Origin: Hyphomicrobiales bacterium
GTDB lineage: Bacteria; Pseudomonadota; Alphaproteobacteria; Rhizobiales; Beijerinckiaceae
Direction of reading: 5' to 3'
DNA length: 64,000 nt
Assembly (NCBI GenBank): GCA_900466745.1
Contig: UBNE01000005.1
Coordinates: forward strand, 39,454-103,453
A program made the position numbers and the translations under genes. Of this stretch, positions 57,058 to 64,000 are shown piece after piece (positions within the stretch are counted from its first letter, which is position 1; the number at the start of each line of letters is the position of its first letter). Under the pieces are notes generated by a model. It did no database searches. It was not told the origin of the DNA and was given only the letters and a program-made list of their open reading frames with translations.

Positions 57058-57876
57058 CTAGCCGTCCTTCAGGCCTCCGGCCGAGAGTCCGGCGACGATC
57101 TGGCGCTGGGCGATGACGGTGACGAGGAGCACGGGCAAGGTCACCAGAAGCGCCGCCGCGGCGAGCGGCCCCCAGGAGATCTGCTCGAAGGTCAGGGAGT
57201 TGTAGACGGCCGAGGGCAGCGTGCGGCTCGCCTTGCCGCCGAGCACCACCGAGAAGATGAAGTTGTTCCAGGAGAAGATGAAGGCGAGGATGCCGCCGAC
57301 CACGATGCCGGGTTTGGCCAGCGGCAGCGCGACATGGCGGAAGGCCTGCCAGCTCGTGGCGCCGTCGATGCGCGAAGCGTCTTCGAGCTCCATGGGAACG
57401 TTCTCGAAATACCCGATCATGATCCAGACGATGATCGGGATGGTGATGACGAGATGGGTGATGACCAGCGCCGTGATGGTGCCCACCAATCCGGTGATCT
57501 GGAACAGCAGGAACAGCGGGATGAGATAGGACAGGGCCGGCGTCATCCGCGCCACCAGGATCAGGATCGCGAATTTATGCGCCTTGCCGCGCGCGATGCC
57601 GTAGCCAGCCGGCACGCCGACGATCAGCCCGAGCAGCACCGCCCCGCCGGTGACCAGGATCGAGTTCCACAGATAGAGCCCGAAATCGTTCTGGGCGAAG
57701 ACGTCGACATAGTTCTTCAGCGTCGGCGGATCGGGGATGAAGACCGGCGGGAAGGCGGTGTTGTCGAGCTCGTTCTTGAGCGAGAGCGAGATCATCCAGA
57801 GGAAGACCAGCACCGCCGGCGAGACCAGCACGAAGACCGAGGCCCAGAAGCCGAGCTTTTTGAGCGTGCGGTTCAT
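57058..57876 (-). CDS. Carbohydrate ABC transporter permease (MalG-like)
   Basis: 272 residues with six membrane segments. The EAA coupling loop MELEDASRIDGATSWQAF and VALPLAKPGIVVGGILAFIFSWNNFIF are MalG-type signatures. It pairs with the MalF-like permease upstream, separated by a palindromic repeat. No ATPase gene is present nearby. Confidence 0.95.
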   Translation of the reverse strand: MNRTLKKLGFWASVFVLVSPAVLVFLWMISLSLKNELDNTAFPPVFIPDPPTLKNYVDVFAQNDFGLYLWNSILVTGGAVLLGLIVGVPAGYGIARGKAHKFAILILVARMTPALSYLIPLFLLFQITGLVGTITALVITHLVITIPIIVWIMIGYFENVPMELEDASRIDGATSWQAFRHVALPLAKPGIVVGGILAFIFSWNNFIFSVVLGGKASRTLPSAVYNSLTFEQISWGPLAAAALLVTLPVLLVTVIAQRQIVAGLSAGGLKDG

Positions 57877-57908
57877 GGCGACCTCGCTGTCTGGCCATTT
57901 CCAGCACG

Positions 57909-58014
57909 GTCATCCCGGGCGACCGCAGGGAGACCCGGGATCCATGCCTGAACATCCATCCGGAAAGGTTCCGGCATGGATCCCGGGTCTGCGCTTCGCT
58001 TCGCCCGGGATGAC
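57909..58014. repeat. Palindromic repeat GTCATCCCGGGC...GCCCGGGATGAC
   Basis: 106 bases with exact complementary ends and inner CCCGGGATCCATGCC / GGCATGGATCCCGGG arms. It belongs to the family at 971-1066 and 29797-29898 and lies between the two permease genes. Confidence 0.85.
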
Positions 58015-58042
58015 AGCGCGTTTATGACAAAAGGTCCGCCCA

Positions 58043-58972
58043 TCACGTGTTCCACTTCGACTTCTGCCGCGCATAGAGCAGCAGCAGCGAGAGCATGATG
58101 ATGATGACGAAGAAGATCACCACCACGGCCGAGGCGTAGCCGATCTTGTAGAACTGGAAGGCCTGCAGATAGAGGAAGATGTTCAGCGTCTCCGAGGCCG
58201 TGCCCGGCCCGCCCTGGGTGATCACGAAGATGGTGTCGAAGGCCTTCAGCGCGTCGATGGTGCGGATCACGATCGCCACCATGACGAAGGGCCAGACCAG
58301 CGGCAGCGTGATGTGCCGGAACATGTGCCAGTCGTTGGCGCCGTCGATCAGCGCGGATTCGTAAGGCTCGCGGGGCAGGCCGGCGAGGCCCCCGAGCACG
58401 ATCAGCATGACCAGCGGCGTCCAGTGCCAGACCTCGACCATCACCAGCGTCGGGATCACCGTGCCGGGATCGTAGACCCAGCCCTGCGGCGGAATGCCGA
58501 CGAGCGAGAGCAGATAGTTCAGCACCCCGAGCTGCGGGTGGAACATCATCGTCCAGACCAGCGCGACCGCGACCGGCGTCGCCATCATCGGCATGACGAA
58601 CACGGTCCGCAGCAGGCCCCGCGCCGGGAATTCGCGATGGAACACCAGCGCCGCCGCCGTGCCGAAGACGATCGGCAGCACCACCGCCAGCACGGTGAAA
58701 TAGACGGTGTGCCAGATCGATTCGAGGAAGCGCGCATCCTGCGCCAGCTCGGCGAAATTACCGAGGCCGACGAATTCCGCGCCGCCGCCGATCTTCCAGT
58801 CCTGCGTCGACATGTAGAGCGTGAACAGCCAGGGGAACACGATCACCGCGGCGATCACCAGCACCGCCGGCAGCGAGAACAGCCAGTAGCGCGGCGTGAA
58901 ATCCTGCGAGGTCGCGGCGGCGCTCACGGGCGCCGCGCTGGAGAGTCTCGCTGGAAGGGATGTGCTGGTCAT
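58043..58972 (-). CDS. Carbohydrate ABC transporter permease (MalF-like)
   Basis: 309 residues from ATG 58972, six membrane segments after an Ala/Ser-rich N-terminus. PYESALIDGANDWHMF is the EAA coupling loop, and FVITQGGPGTASETLNIFLY is a MalF/UgpA-type signature. It lies between the binding protein gene and the MalG-like permease. Confidence 0.95.
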   Translation of the reverse strand: MTSTSLPARLSSAAPVSAAATSQDFTPRYWLFSLPAVLVIAAVIVFPWLFTLYMSTQDWKIGGGAEFVGLGNFAELAQDARFLESIWHTVYFTVLAVVLPIVFGTAAALVFHREFPARGLLRTVFVMPMMATPVAVALVWTMMFHPQLGVLNYLLSLVGIPPQGWVYDPGTVIPTLVMVEVWHWTPLVMLIVLGGLAGLPREPYESALIDGANDWHMFRHITLPLVWPFVMVAIVIRTIDALKAFDTIFVITQGGPGTASETLNIFLYLQAFQFYKIGYASAVVVIFFVIIIMLSLLLLYARQKSKWNT

Positions 58973-58984
58973 GCGTTCCGGGCC

Positions 58985-59064
58985 GTCATGCCCGGGCTCG
59001 ACCCGGGGCATCTCTGTAAGGAAGCCTAGTGGTCACGGCATAGCCGGGTCGGCCCGGCCATGCC
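58985..59064. repeat. Palindromic repeat units between binding-protein and permease genes
   Basis: GTCATGCCCGGGCTCGACCCGGGGCAT followed after 25 bases by GGCATAGCCGGGTCGGCCCGGCCATGCC. Related to 32891-32954. Such hairpins after a binding-protein gene often keep its message more abundant than that of the permeases. Confidence 0.6.
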
Positions 59065-59083
59065 TGTCGCCGAAGGGCGCCGC

Positions 59084-60421
59084 TCAGCCCTGCTCGCTCT
59101 TGGCGAGCACCGGTGCGAAGGTCTCCGTCGCCTTCTTCAATTCGCCGGCGACATCCGCCCCGCCTATCATATTGGTCAGCGCCACGCCGAAGACGTCGCG
59201 GAACTCCGTCACCGGCACGATCTGCGGCAGGCCGGCGCGCGCGATCTTGGCGGAGGCCAGCAGGCAATCGAAATACTGCTTGCCGAATTTCGAGGCCTGG
59301 ATCGTCTCGGTGTCGAGATAGGCCGAGGAGCGGCCGGGCGCGCCGGCGCCGCTCTTCAGCATGGCGATCTGGTTCTTCTTGTTGGTCATGAACTGGAGAT
59401 AGAGCCAGGCCGCCTCCTTCTTCGAGGAGCCGCGCGAGATGCCCATGCCGTCGGCGAACATGCCGGCGTGATGCGCCTTCGGCCCCGGCGGCGTCACGCC
59501 ATAGCCGACCTTGCCGACGATGCGCGACTTGCTCGGATCCTCCAGCGGCGTGGCGAAGCCGACGCCGTCGAGCCACATCGCGGCGCGGCCCTGCATGAAG
59601 GTCGTCTGGCACTCGTTCCAGTTGAAGCCGACCGAACCGACCGGGCCGGTCTCCTTGTTGAGCTTCTTGTAGAGCTCGCCCGCCCAGACCGCCTCGGGCG
59701 TATCGGTCAGCAGCTTGCCCTCGGGCGAGACCGTCTCCATGCCCTGGCCCAGCATCAGCGAGGTCCAGACCGGGACATTGGCGTTCTTCAGCCCGCGCGA
59801 GACGAAGCCGGCGATGCCCTTGGCCGGATCGTGCAGCTTCTGCGCGACGGTGAACATCTCGTCCATCGTCTTGGGATAGGCCACGCCCTTCGCGTCGAAG
59901 AGCTCCTTGTTGTAGTAGATGATCCAGTAATCGACGAAGAAGGGAAGCGTATCGAGCGAGCCGTCCGCCTGCCGCGCATAGGCCACGGGACCGGCGCCGA
60001 AATCGGCGAAGTCGAAATCCGGCGCGGTCAGCGCGGCGTTCTTGATGAAGGGCTCGAGATTCTCGAACCACTTGCCCTTGGCCGCCATGCGCTTCTGCAC
60101 ATGCAGCGAGATGCCGCTGACGTCGAAGCTCGGCTTGCCCGAGGCGAACTCGATCACCGCCTTCTGGCGCTGCTGCTGCTCCGGCACCTGCTCGGAGGAG
60201 ACCTTGATGCCGGTGAGCTCGGTGAATTCCTTCTCGGCCTGCTGCATCAGGTCGGAGCGCGGGTTCTTGACCAGCAGCACGTCGATCGACTGGCCGGAGA
60301 ACTTCTTCCAGTCGAAGGCGCCCTGCGCCTGCGCCCTGCGCAGCACCAGCGGCGAGGCGAGCGCGGCCGCCGCGCCGCCGAGCAGCACGCGACGGGTCGG
60401 CTTGAGAAGATGATCGGTCAT
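59084..60421 (-). CDS. Extracellular solute-binding protein of a sugar ABC transporter
   Basis: 445 residues. A twin-arginine-like signal (PTRRVLLGGAAAALAS) suggests Tat export. The mature protein is a family-1 binding protein (SBP_bac_1) with YYNKELFDAKGVAYPKT and FMQGRAAMWLDG motifs. It supplies the two permeases downstream; the ligand is unknown. ATG 60421 is divergent from the lactonase gene. Confidence 0.93.
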   Translation of the reverse strand: MTDHLLKPTRRVLLGGAAAALASPLVLRRAQAQGAFDWKKFSGQSIDVLLVKNPRSDLMQQAEKEFTELTGIKVSSEQVPEQQQRQKAVIEFASGKPSFDVSGISLHVQKRMAAKGKWFENLEPFIKNAALTAPDFDFADFGAGPVAYARQADGSLDTLPFFVDYWIIYYNKELFDAKGVAYPKTMDEMFTVAQKLHDPAKGIAGFVSRGLKNANVPVWTSLMLGQGMETVSPEGKLLTDTPEAVWAGELYKKLNKETGPVGSVGFNWNECQTTFMQGRAAMWLDGVGFATPLEDPSKSRIVGKVGYGVTPPGPKAHHAGMFADGMGISRGSSKKEAAWLYLQFMTNKKNQIAMLKSGAGAPGRSSAYLDTETIQASKFGKQYFDCLLASAKIARAGLPQIVPVTEFRDVFGVALTNMIGGADVAGELKKATETFAPVLAKSEQG

Positions 60422-60549
60422 CGGCGTCCTCCCCAGGACTTGCAGGCGGCCCGTTTCGGGCCTTTCATGGTGCGCGGTACCGCCGGCGGGCAATGCCGCC
60501 CCTTCCGCGATCGGGAAGAACGCTAATCCGCTTTCCGGCCGGTTGCAAG

Positions 60550-60560
60550 CTAACATGTTG
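60550..60560. promoter_or_regulatory. Candidate FCD-regulator operator in the divergent promoter region
   Basis: CTAACATGTTG, an imperfect palindrome around ACATGT in the 201-base gap between the binding-protein and lactonase genes. The 9-mer CTAACATGT recurs, inverted, at 57007-57015 before the aldolase gene. GntR/FCD regulators bind short palindromes of this size. Confidence 0.5.
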
Positions 60561-60622
60561 GCGTGCACATAGTGCTGCCAGACCGCTCCGTTCCGGCGCG
60601 GGATCCTCTGCGAGAGCCGCCC

Positions 60623-61513
60623 GTGACGAGCCCGCCGCGCATCGATTCCCACCAGCATTTCTGGCGGCTCTCCCGCGGCGATTATGGCTGGCTCACCCCC
60701 GCGCTCGGGCCGATCCACCGCGATTCCGAGCCCGCCGATCTCGCCCCGCTGCTCGCCGCGCACGATATCGCCGCGACCATCCTGGTCCAGGCTGCTCCGA
60801 CCGAGGCCGAGACCCGCTTCCTGCTCGGCCTCGCGGCCGCTACGCCCTTCGTCGCCGGCGTCGTCGGCTGGGCCGATTTCGCCGCGCCCGACGCCCCCGC
60901 CCGCATCGCTGCACTGGCGGCCGACCCGCTGCTCGTTGGACTCAGGCCGATGGCGCAGGACATCCCCGATCCCGGCTGGCTCGCCCGGCCCGACCTCGCC
61001 CCCGCCTTCGCGGCGCTCGCGCGCCATGGCCTCGTCTTCGACGCGCTGGTGAAGCCGCCGCAGATCCCGGCCTTGCTCGCCCTCCTCGACCGCGAGACGC
61101 GGCTTCCCGTGGTGATCGACCACGGCGCCAAGCCCGACCTCGCCGGCACCGATCTCGCGCAATGGCGCGACGGCATCGCGGCGCTGGCCGCCCGGCCGAA
61201 CACCGTCTGCAAACTCTCCGGCCTCGTCACCGAGGCCAGGCCGGGCTGGACCGCCGCGACGCTGGCGCCGGCGGTCGCGCATCTGCTCGCCTGCTTCGGG
61301 CCGCAGCGCCTGCTCTGGGGCAGCGACTGGCCGGTCGTCACGCTGCGCACGCCCTATGCCGGCTGGCTCGCGGCGGCCGAGCGCCTCACCGCGACGCTTT
61401 CGGCGGCGGATCGCGCCGCGCTCTTCGGCGGCAATGCGGCGCGGCTCTATCTGGCGAAACGTGGCCGAAATCCGGCGAAACCCGTCATGGACGGTTCATC
61501 TTCGCGGTCCTAG
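60623..61513 (+). CDS. Amidohydrolase family protein, probable sugar-acid lactonase
   Basis: 296 residues from GTG 60623; an in-frame GTG at 60563 would add 20 residues overlapping the operator. IDSHQHFW (His10, His12) and LLWGSDWPV with a metal Asp identify the amidohydrolase_2 family that includes L-fuconolactonase, L-rhamnono-lactonase and 2-pyrone-4,6-dicarboxylate lactonase. With the sugar ABC importer and the DapA-type aldolase it suggests opening of a sugar lactone in a dehydrogenase, lactonase, dehydratase, aldolase pathway. The dehydrogenase and dehydratase genes are not in this window. Confidence 0.85.
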   Translation: MTSPPRIDSHQHFWRLSRGDYGWLTPALGPIHRDSEPADLAPLLAAHDIAATILVQAAPTEAETRFLLGLAAATPFVAGVVGWADFAAPDAPARIAALAADPLLVGLRPMAQDIPDPGWLARPDLAPAFAALARHGLVFDALVKPPQIPALLALLDRETRLPVVIDHGAKPDLAGTDLAQWRDGIAALAARPNTVCKLSGLVTEARPGWTAATLAPAVAHLLACFGPQRLLWGSDWPVVTLRTPYAGWLAAAERLTATLSAADRAALFGGNAARLYLAKRGRNPAKPVMDGSSSRS

Positions 61514-61598
61514 CCTGCGTTCCGCTGCCCGACCGCCCGGAATGATCCGCCCGGCCAGAGCGGCATCGACAGGCGTCCCTTCACCGGGAGGATCTCAC

Positions 61599-62111
61599 AT
61601 GACTCGGACCAGATTCGCGCTCGCTGCCGGCCTTCTCGCGCTCGCGGGCGGGTTCACGCTGCAGGCCTCGACGCCGGCGCTCGCGCTGACGATGAAGGAG
61701 TGCAGCACCAAGTACCAGGCGGCCAAGAGCGGCAACACGCTGAACGGCCAATCCTGGAACGATTTCCGCAAGACCCAGTGCGGCGACGGCGCCGCCGCGA
61801 GCCCCGCCGCCGCTCCCGCCGCGACCGCGCCCGCCCCGGCCAACCCGATGAAGCCGGCGACGACGACCGCGACCGCCCCGGCCGCGCCGAAGCCCGCCGC
61901 CGCCCCCTCGGCCGCGCCGACGGGCAGCGCCGTGTTCCCGAGCAAGGTCGATCCGAAATATTCGCAGCTCTCGGCCGGCAAGCAGCGCTTCAAGACCTGC
62001 AACGACCAGTACAACGCCAACAAGGCCAGCAACGGCAATGGCGGCCTGAAATGGATTCAGAAGGGCGGCGGCTATTACAGCCAGTGCAACGCCCGGCTGA
62101 AGGGCGCCTGA
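61599..62111 (+). CDS. Exported hypothetical protein with two short Cys repeats
   Basis: 170 residues from ATG 61599 (GGGAGG). A signal peptide (about 30 residues, ending ALAL) is followed by KECSTKYQAAKSGNTLNG with WNDFRKTQCG, then an Ala/Pro linker of about 65 residues, then FKTCNDQYNANKASNGNG with YYSQCNARLKG. The two ends have the same layout (Cys, a Tyr/Ala/Lys helix, a turn, an aromatic residue, Cys), reminiscent of PsiF-type repeats. Two Cys in each repeat would form a disulfide. Function is unknown. Confidence 0.75.
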   Translation: MTRTRFALAAGLLALAGGFTLQASTPALALTMKECSTKYQAAKSGNTLNGQSWNDFRKTQCGDGAAASPAAAPAATAPAPANPMKPATTTATAPAAPKPAAAPSAAPTGSAVFPSKVDPKYSQLSAGKQRFKTCNDQYNANKASNGNGGLKWIQKGGGYYSQCNARLKGA

Positions 62112-62170
62112 GCCGGCACGGCTTCAAGACGCGCGCCGGCGCCCGCCCGCGCCGGCGCGCGTTCGTTCGT

Positions 62171-62288
62171 GATGAGGGGCAGCGGAGCGCCGCGAGGCGC
62201 AGGTGGTATCAGGCCGCTTCCGTTGAGCCAGGAAGCGGCGCGGAAGGATTGAGCCACCTTCCGCACGCCCCGTGGCGCTCCGCTCATC
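62171..62288. repeat. Nested palindromic element in a 489-base gap
   Basis: Outer arms GATGAG...GCGGAGCGCC and GGCGCTCCGCTCATC, a middle pair GGTGG / CCACC, and an inner pair GCCGCTTCC (62213-62221) / GGAAGCGGC (62231-62239). The gap 62112-62600 has no credible gene; open frames there look like GC-rich artefacts. Confidence 0.6.
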
Positions 62289-62600
62289 GGCGTTCTTGCA
62301 GACTGCGGGCCGCGCTTATCCGGCTCTGCGCTTCCGGCCCTGCTCCCTCGACGCCAGTTCGGCCGAGCCTCGTCGCGCCTCGGGTCACAAGACCTTTCCC
62401 GTCGAACCTTCCAGCGAGCCCCTCGCGCAGGGACCGTAATATCCCCAGGGCGGTTCCCGCAGCCTCCCGAGTCCGGCTTGCAAGGCCGGCCGCAGGGCGC
62501 CGCCCTCATCCCGCCACACGACATGCCTCCGGATGGCTGCCCCTCGGGGATGAGGTGGAGCGAGGATAAGCGCGGCCGGACGGGACGGGGATAAGTTTTC

Positions 62601-62861
62601 TCAGGCGCCCTTGGCGACGGCCTGCTTCAGCCGCGCGATCGCCTCCGCCGCGCCGGCCTTCACCGAGACGTCCTGCGTCTCGCCCTCGCGCTCGATCAGC
62701 GCGATCAGCGACTCTGGAGTGATCTCGGCCCGCGCCGCGGTCAGCTTCAGCACGGCGTTGGCGAGGATGTTTGGCCAGAACGCCGCCCCGCCCTTGGCCA
62801 GCCCCTTGGCCTTGCGGCCTTCGAATTCACGGGCGAGCTGTTCGGGAGTTTTGCGGGGCAT
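62601..62861 (-). CDS. Small hypothetical protein
   Basis: 86 residues from ATG 62861. The N-terminus PRKTPEQLAREFEGRKAKG is basic and helical, and the middle AFWPNILANAVLKLTAA is amphipathic. The C-terminus is helical and Ala-rich. I do not recognise the family. An in-frame ATG at 62930 would add 23 residues; neither start has a convincing ribosome-binding site. Confidence 0.6.
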   Translation of the reverse strand: MPRKTPEQLAREFEGRKAKGLAKGGAAFWPNILANAVLKLTAARAEITPESLIALIEREGETQDVSVKAGAAEAIARLKQAVAKGA

Positions 62862-63031
62862 TTGGTTTCCGTGAATCGTGTTCAACTGAGAGCTTAGCTC
62901 AATCGGAATGGGCGCGAGGCTCTTTTCCATAGGGAACGAGGGTAAAGATGAGAAGTCGCCGCCGCCAAGCAGCGGACTTCCGCAATCGGTGGAAAGCGGA
63001 ACATCCGCTCTCCACCTTGCACGGGTCGCTG

Positions 63032-63772
63032 TCAGCCGGATTGGCGGTCGAGGAAATGCAGATTGACAGGTCCGAGAGGCAGCTTCCTGTTCCGCCTTGG
63101 ACGCGGCACGTCGGGAACGGACACATCGGAGTCGGTGGGCGTCAGATCGAAGGCGCGAGCGCGGACCTGGCCCATGCCCCTCAGGAAGAAGCCATAATGG
63201 ACACTTTCAGCTTCGTCGGGCACGTCAAGGACGATTGAGCGACGGGTCCAGCCGGTCGTGCCGCTGATCGCGCCGTCGCTCTTGCGCTGCATCATGTTGT
63301 CGAAGCGCAGGACGGTCCCGGTTCCGCCATCGATGCGCATCCATATCGTGCCGAGTCCTGCGTCGGTCGCTCGGAGCTCGGCCGTAAGCTTGAGCTTTTG
63401 CCCACGATAGATTTCAGCCGAAACACTCTGCATCAGGCAGCCGAACAGATCCGCGGCGGGCTCTTCCATCGCACGGTCGACCAAGGACTCGATCAAAGCG
63501 ACCCCCGGATTGCCCGGCTCCAATCCCATCCTGATCTTCTTGGGATCGGTCATGCCGCCAGAGAACCAACCTTCCGCCGCCGGAAGAGGGGCCTGCCGCC
63601 GCTCAATGCGTTCGATGATCGCCGAGAGCGTATTCCAATCAGTCGATCCAAATTGCTTTGCGACGAGTTCGAGACAAGCGCTATGCGAAAGGGCGTGCCC
63701 TTTCCCTGCCAAGGCCTCCTTGAGGTCCTTGGCCATGAGCTTCGCATTCAAAAAGCTGCGCATCGGTTCCAT
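63032..63772 (-). CDS. Hypothetical protein with glyoxalase-superfamily-type N-terminal module
   Basis: 246 residues from ATG 63772 (ATG 63763 is equally possible). The first 60 residues (SFLNAKLMAKDLKEALAGKG, then SHSACLELVAKQFG and DWNTLSA) match a module often seen at the N-terminus of glyoxalase-superfamily proteins. The rest lacks a glyoxalase domain; instead the C-terminal half is beta-rich (KLKLTAELRA, LGTIWMRIDGGTG, SIVLDVPDEAESV) and resembles the domain of unknown function found in some AraC-type regulators. Lower GC than its neighbours suggests possible transfer. Confidence 0.65.
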   Translation of the reverse strand: MEPMRSFLNAKLMAKDLKEALAGKGHALSHSACLELVAKQFGSTDWNTLSAIIERIERRQAPLPAAEGWFSGGMTDPKKIRMGLEPGNPGVALIESLVDRAMEEPAADLFGCLMQSVSAEIYRGQKLKLTAELRATDAGLGTIWMRIDGGTGTVLRFDNMMQRKSDGAISGTTGWTRRSIVLDVPDEAESVHYGFFLRGMGQVRARAFDLTPTDSDVSVPDVPRPRRNRKLPLGPVNLHFLDRQSG

Positions 63773-64000
63773 CCTTTCCGGGCAGCACGAAGGTCAGGGC
63801 TCGCATTGCTGACACACCACCCGGAAGGGTCAAACCGATGGATCGGTTGCGCATTCACCATTCCAAACAGGAGCGAGCGGCGGGCTGCGCGGGCCAAGCT
63901 CGATAATATCGTGAGTCGTCGATACGTCCAGCGTCCGCTCAGGGGCGCAAGCAGGCACGCATACCCTCCGCTTGACTCCCACCCCCACCCGCCCTACGCC
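63773..64000. other. Non-coding end of the window
   Basis: 228 bases with no credible gene. A small dyad ACCGAT-GG-ATCGGT lies at 63834-63847. It may contain the promoter of the minus-strand gene that starts at 63772. Nothing further can be supported. Confidence 0.4.

Noticed and set aside
60563..60622. Earlier GTG start for the lactonase
   Set aside because: It would add 20 residues not typical of the family and place the start directly beside the candidate operator.
62075..62524. 149-residue minus-strand frame in the gap after the exported protein
   Set aside because: It overlaps the end of a real gene and the nested palindrome, has Arg/Cys/Pro-rich composition and no similarity I recognise.

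Overview
This is about 64 kb of GC-rich bacterial chromosome with dense, mostly operonic genes. I see no rRNA, tRNA, CRISPR array, insertion sequence or phage gene. Gene content points to an alphaproteobacterium of the order Hyphomicrobiales (Rhizobiales): an mdh-sucCD-sucA-odhB-lpd TCA-cycle block, an iol catabolic operon with an RpiR-type IolR, a phoR-pstSCAB-phoU-phoB regulon, bdhA, zur-ispG, and many TRAP and ABC uptake systems. A Bosea-like genus is my best guess, from general familiarity with such gene sets; no database search was run.

Layout. (1) 1-8934: end of a TRAP binding protein, an SDR oxidoreductase, iolR and the inositol operon iolC-iolD-iolE-iolB, with a GGAA-N6-TTCC palindrome in the iolR-iolC gap. 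(2) 9154-12202: small envelope and hypothetical genes, including two lipoproteins, a DUF883-like membrane protein, a PHA-system protein and a DUF3830 protein. (3) 12414-14266: bdhA translationally coupled to a patatin-like hydrolase. (4) 14379-19829: zur, ispG, kup, then a marR-EamA exporter pair on the other strand. (5) 19933-23263: a tightly coupled three-gene operon (amidohydrolase, FAD oxidase, quinone-reductase-like flavoprotein) of unknown substrate, then folD. (6) 24440-36163: the TCA block, interrupted by a lactate permease and an SDR gene. (7) 36491-38475: a TetR regulator and ZapE/AFG1 ATPase. (8) 38644-43616: an argininosuccinate-lyase homologue coupled to a polar amino acid ABC importer, with a divergent LysR regulator. 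(9) 43670-52173: two small stress-type genes, the complete Pho/Pst regulon with a Pho box before pstS, and a PPK2 polyphosphate kinase. (10) 52304-61513: a probable sugar-acid catabolic region with a TRAP transporter, an FCD regulator, a DapA-family aldolase, a sugar ABC importer without an ATPase gene, and a divergent lactonase-type amidohydrolase. Two CTAACATGT sites suggest common control. (11) 61599-64000: hypothetical genes and non-coding sequence.

How it works together. The window is dominated by uptake and oxidation of carbon sources (inositol, C4-dicarboxylate-like acids, lactate, sugar acids, amino-acid derivatives, 3-hydroxybutyrate) feeding the TCA enzymes in its centre, plus phosphate sensing and polyphosphate metabolism. 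Intergenic spaces carry several families of palindromic repeats. The most interesting leads are the ArgH-like lyase/ABC/LysR locus, the amidohydrolase/FAD-oxidase/flavoprotein operon, the sugar-acid cluster with its shared operator, and a PhoR without visible membrane segments.
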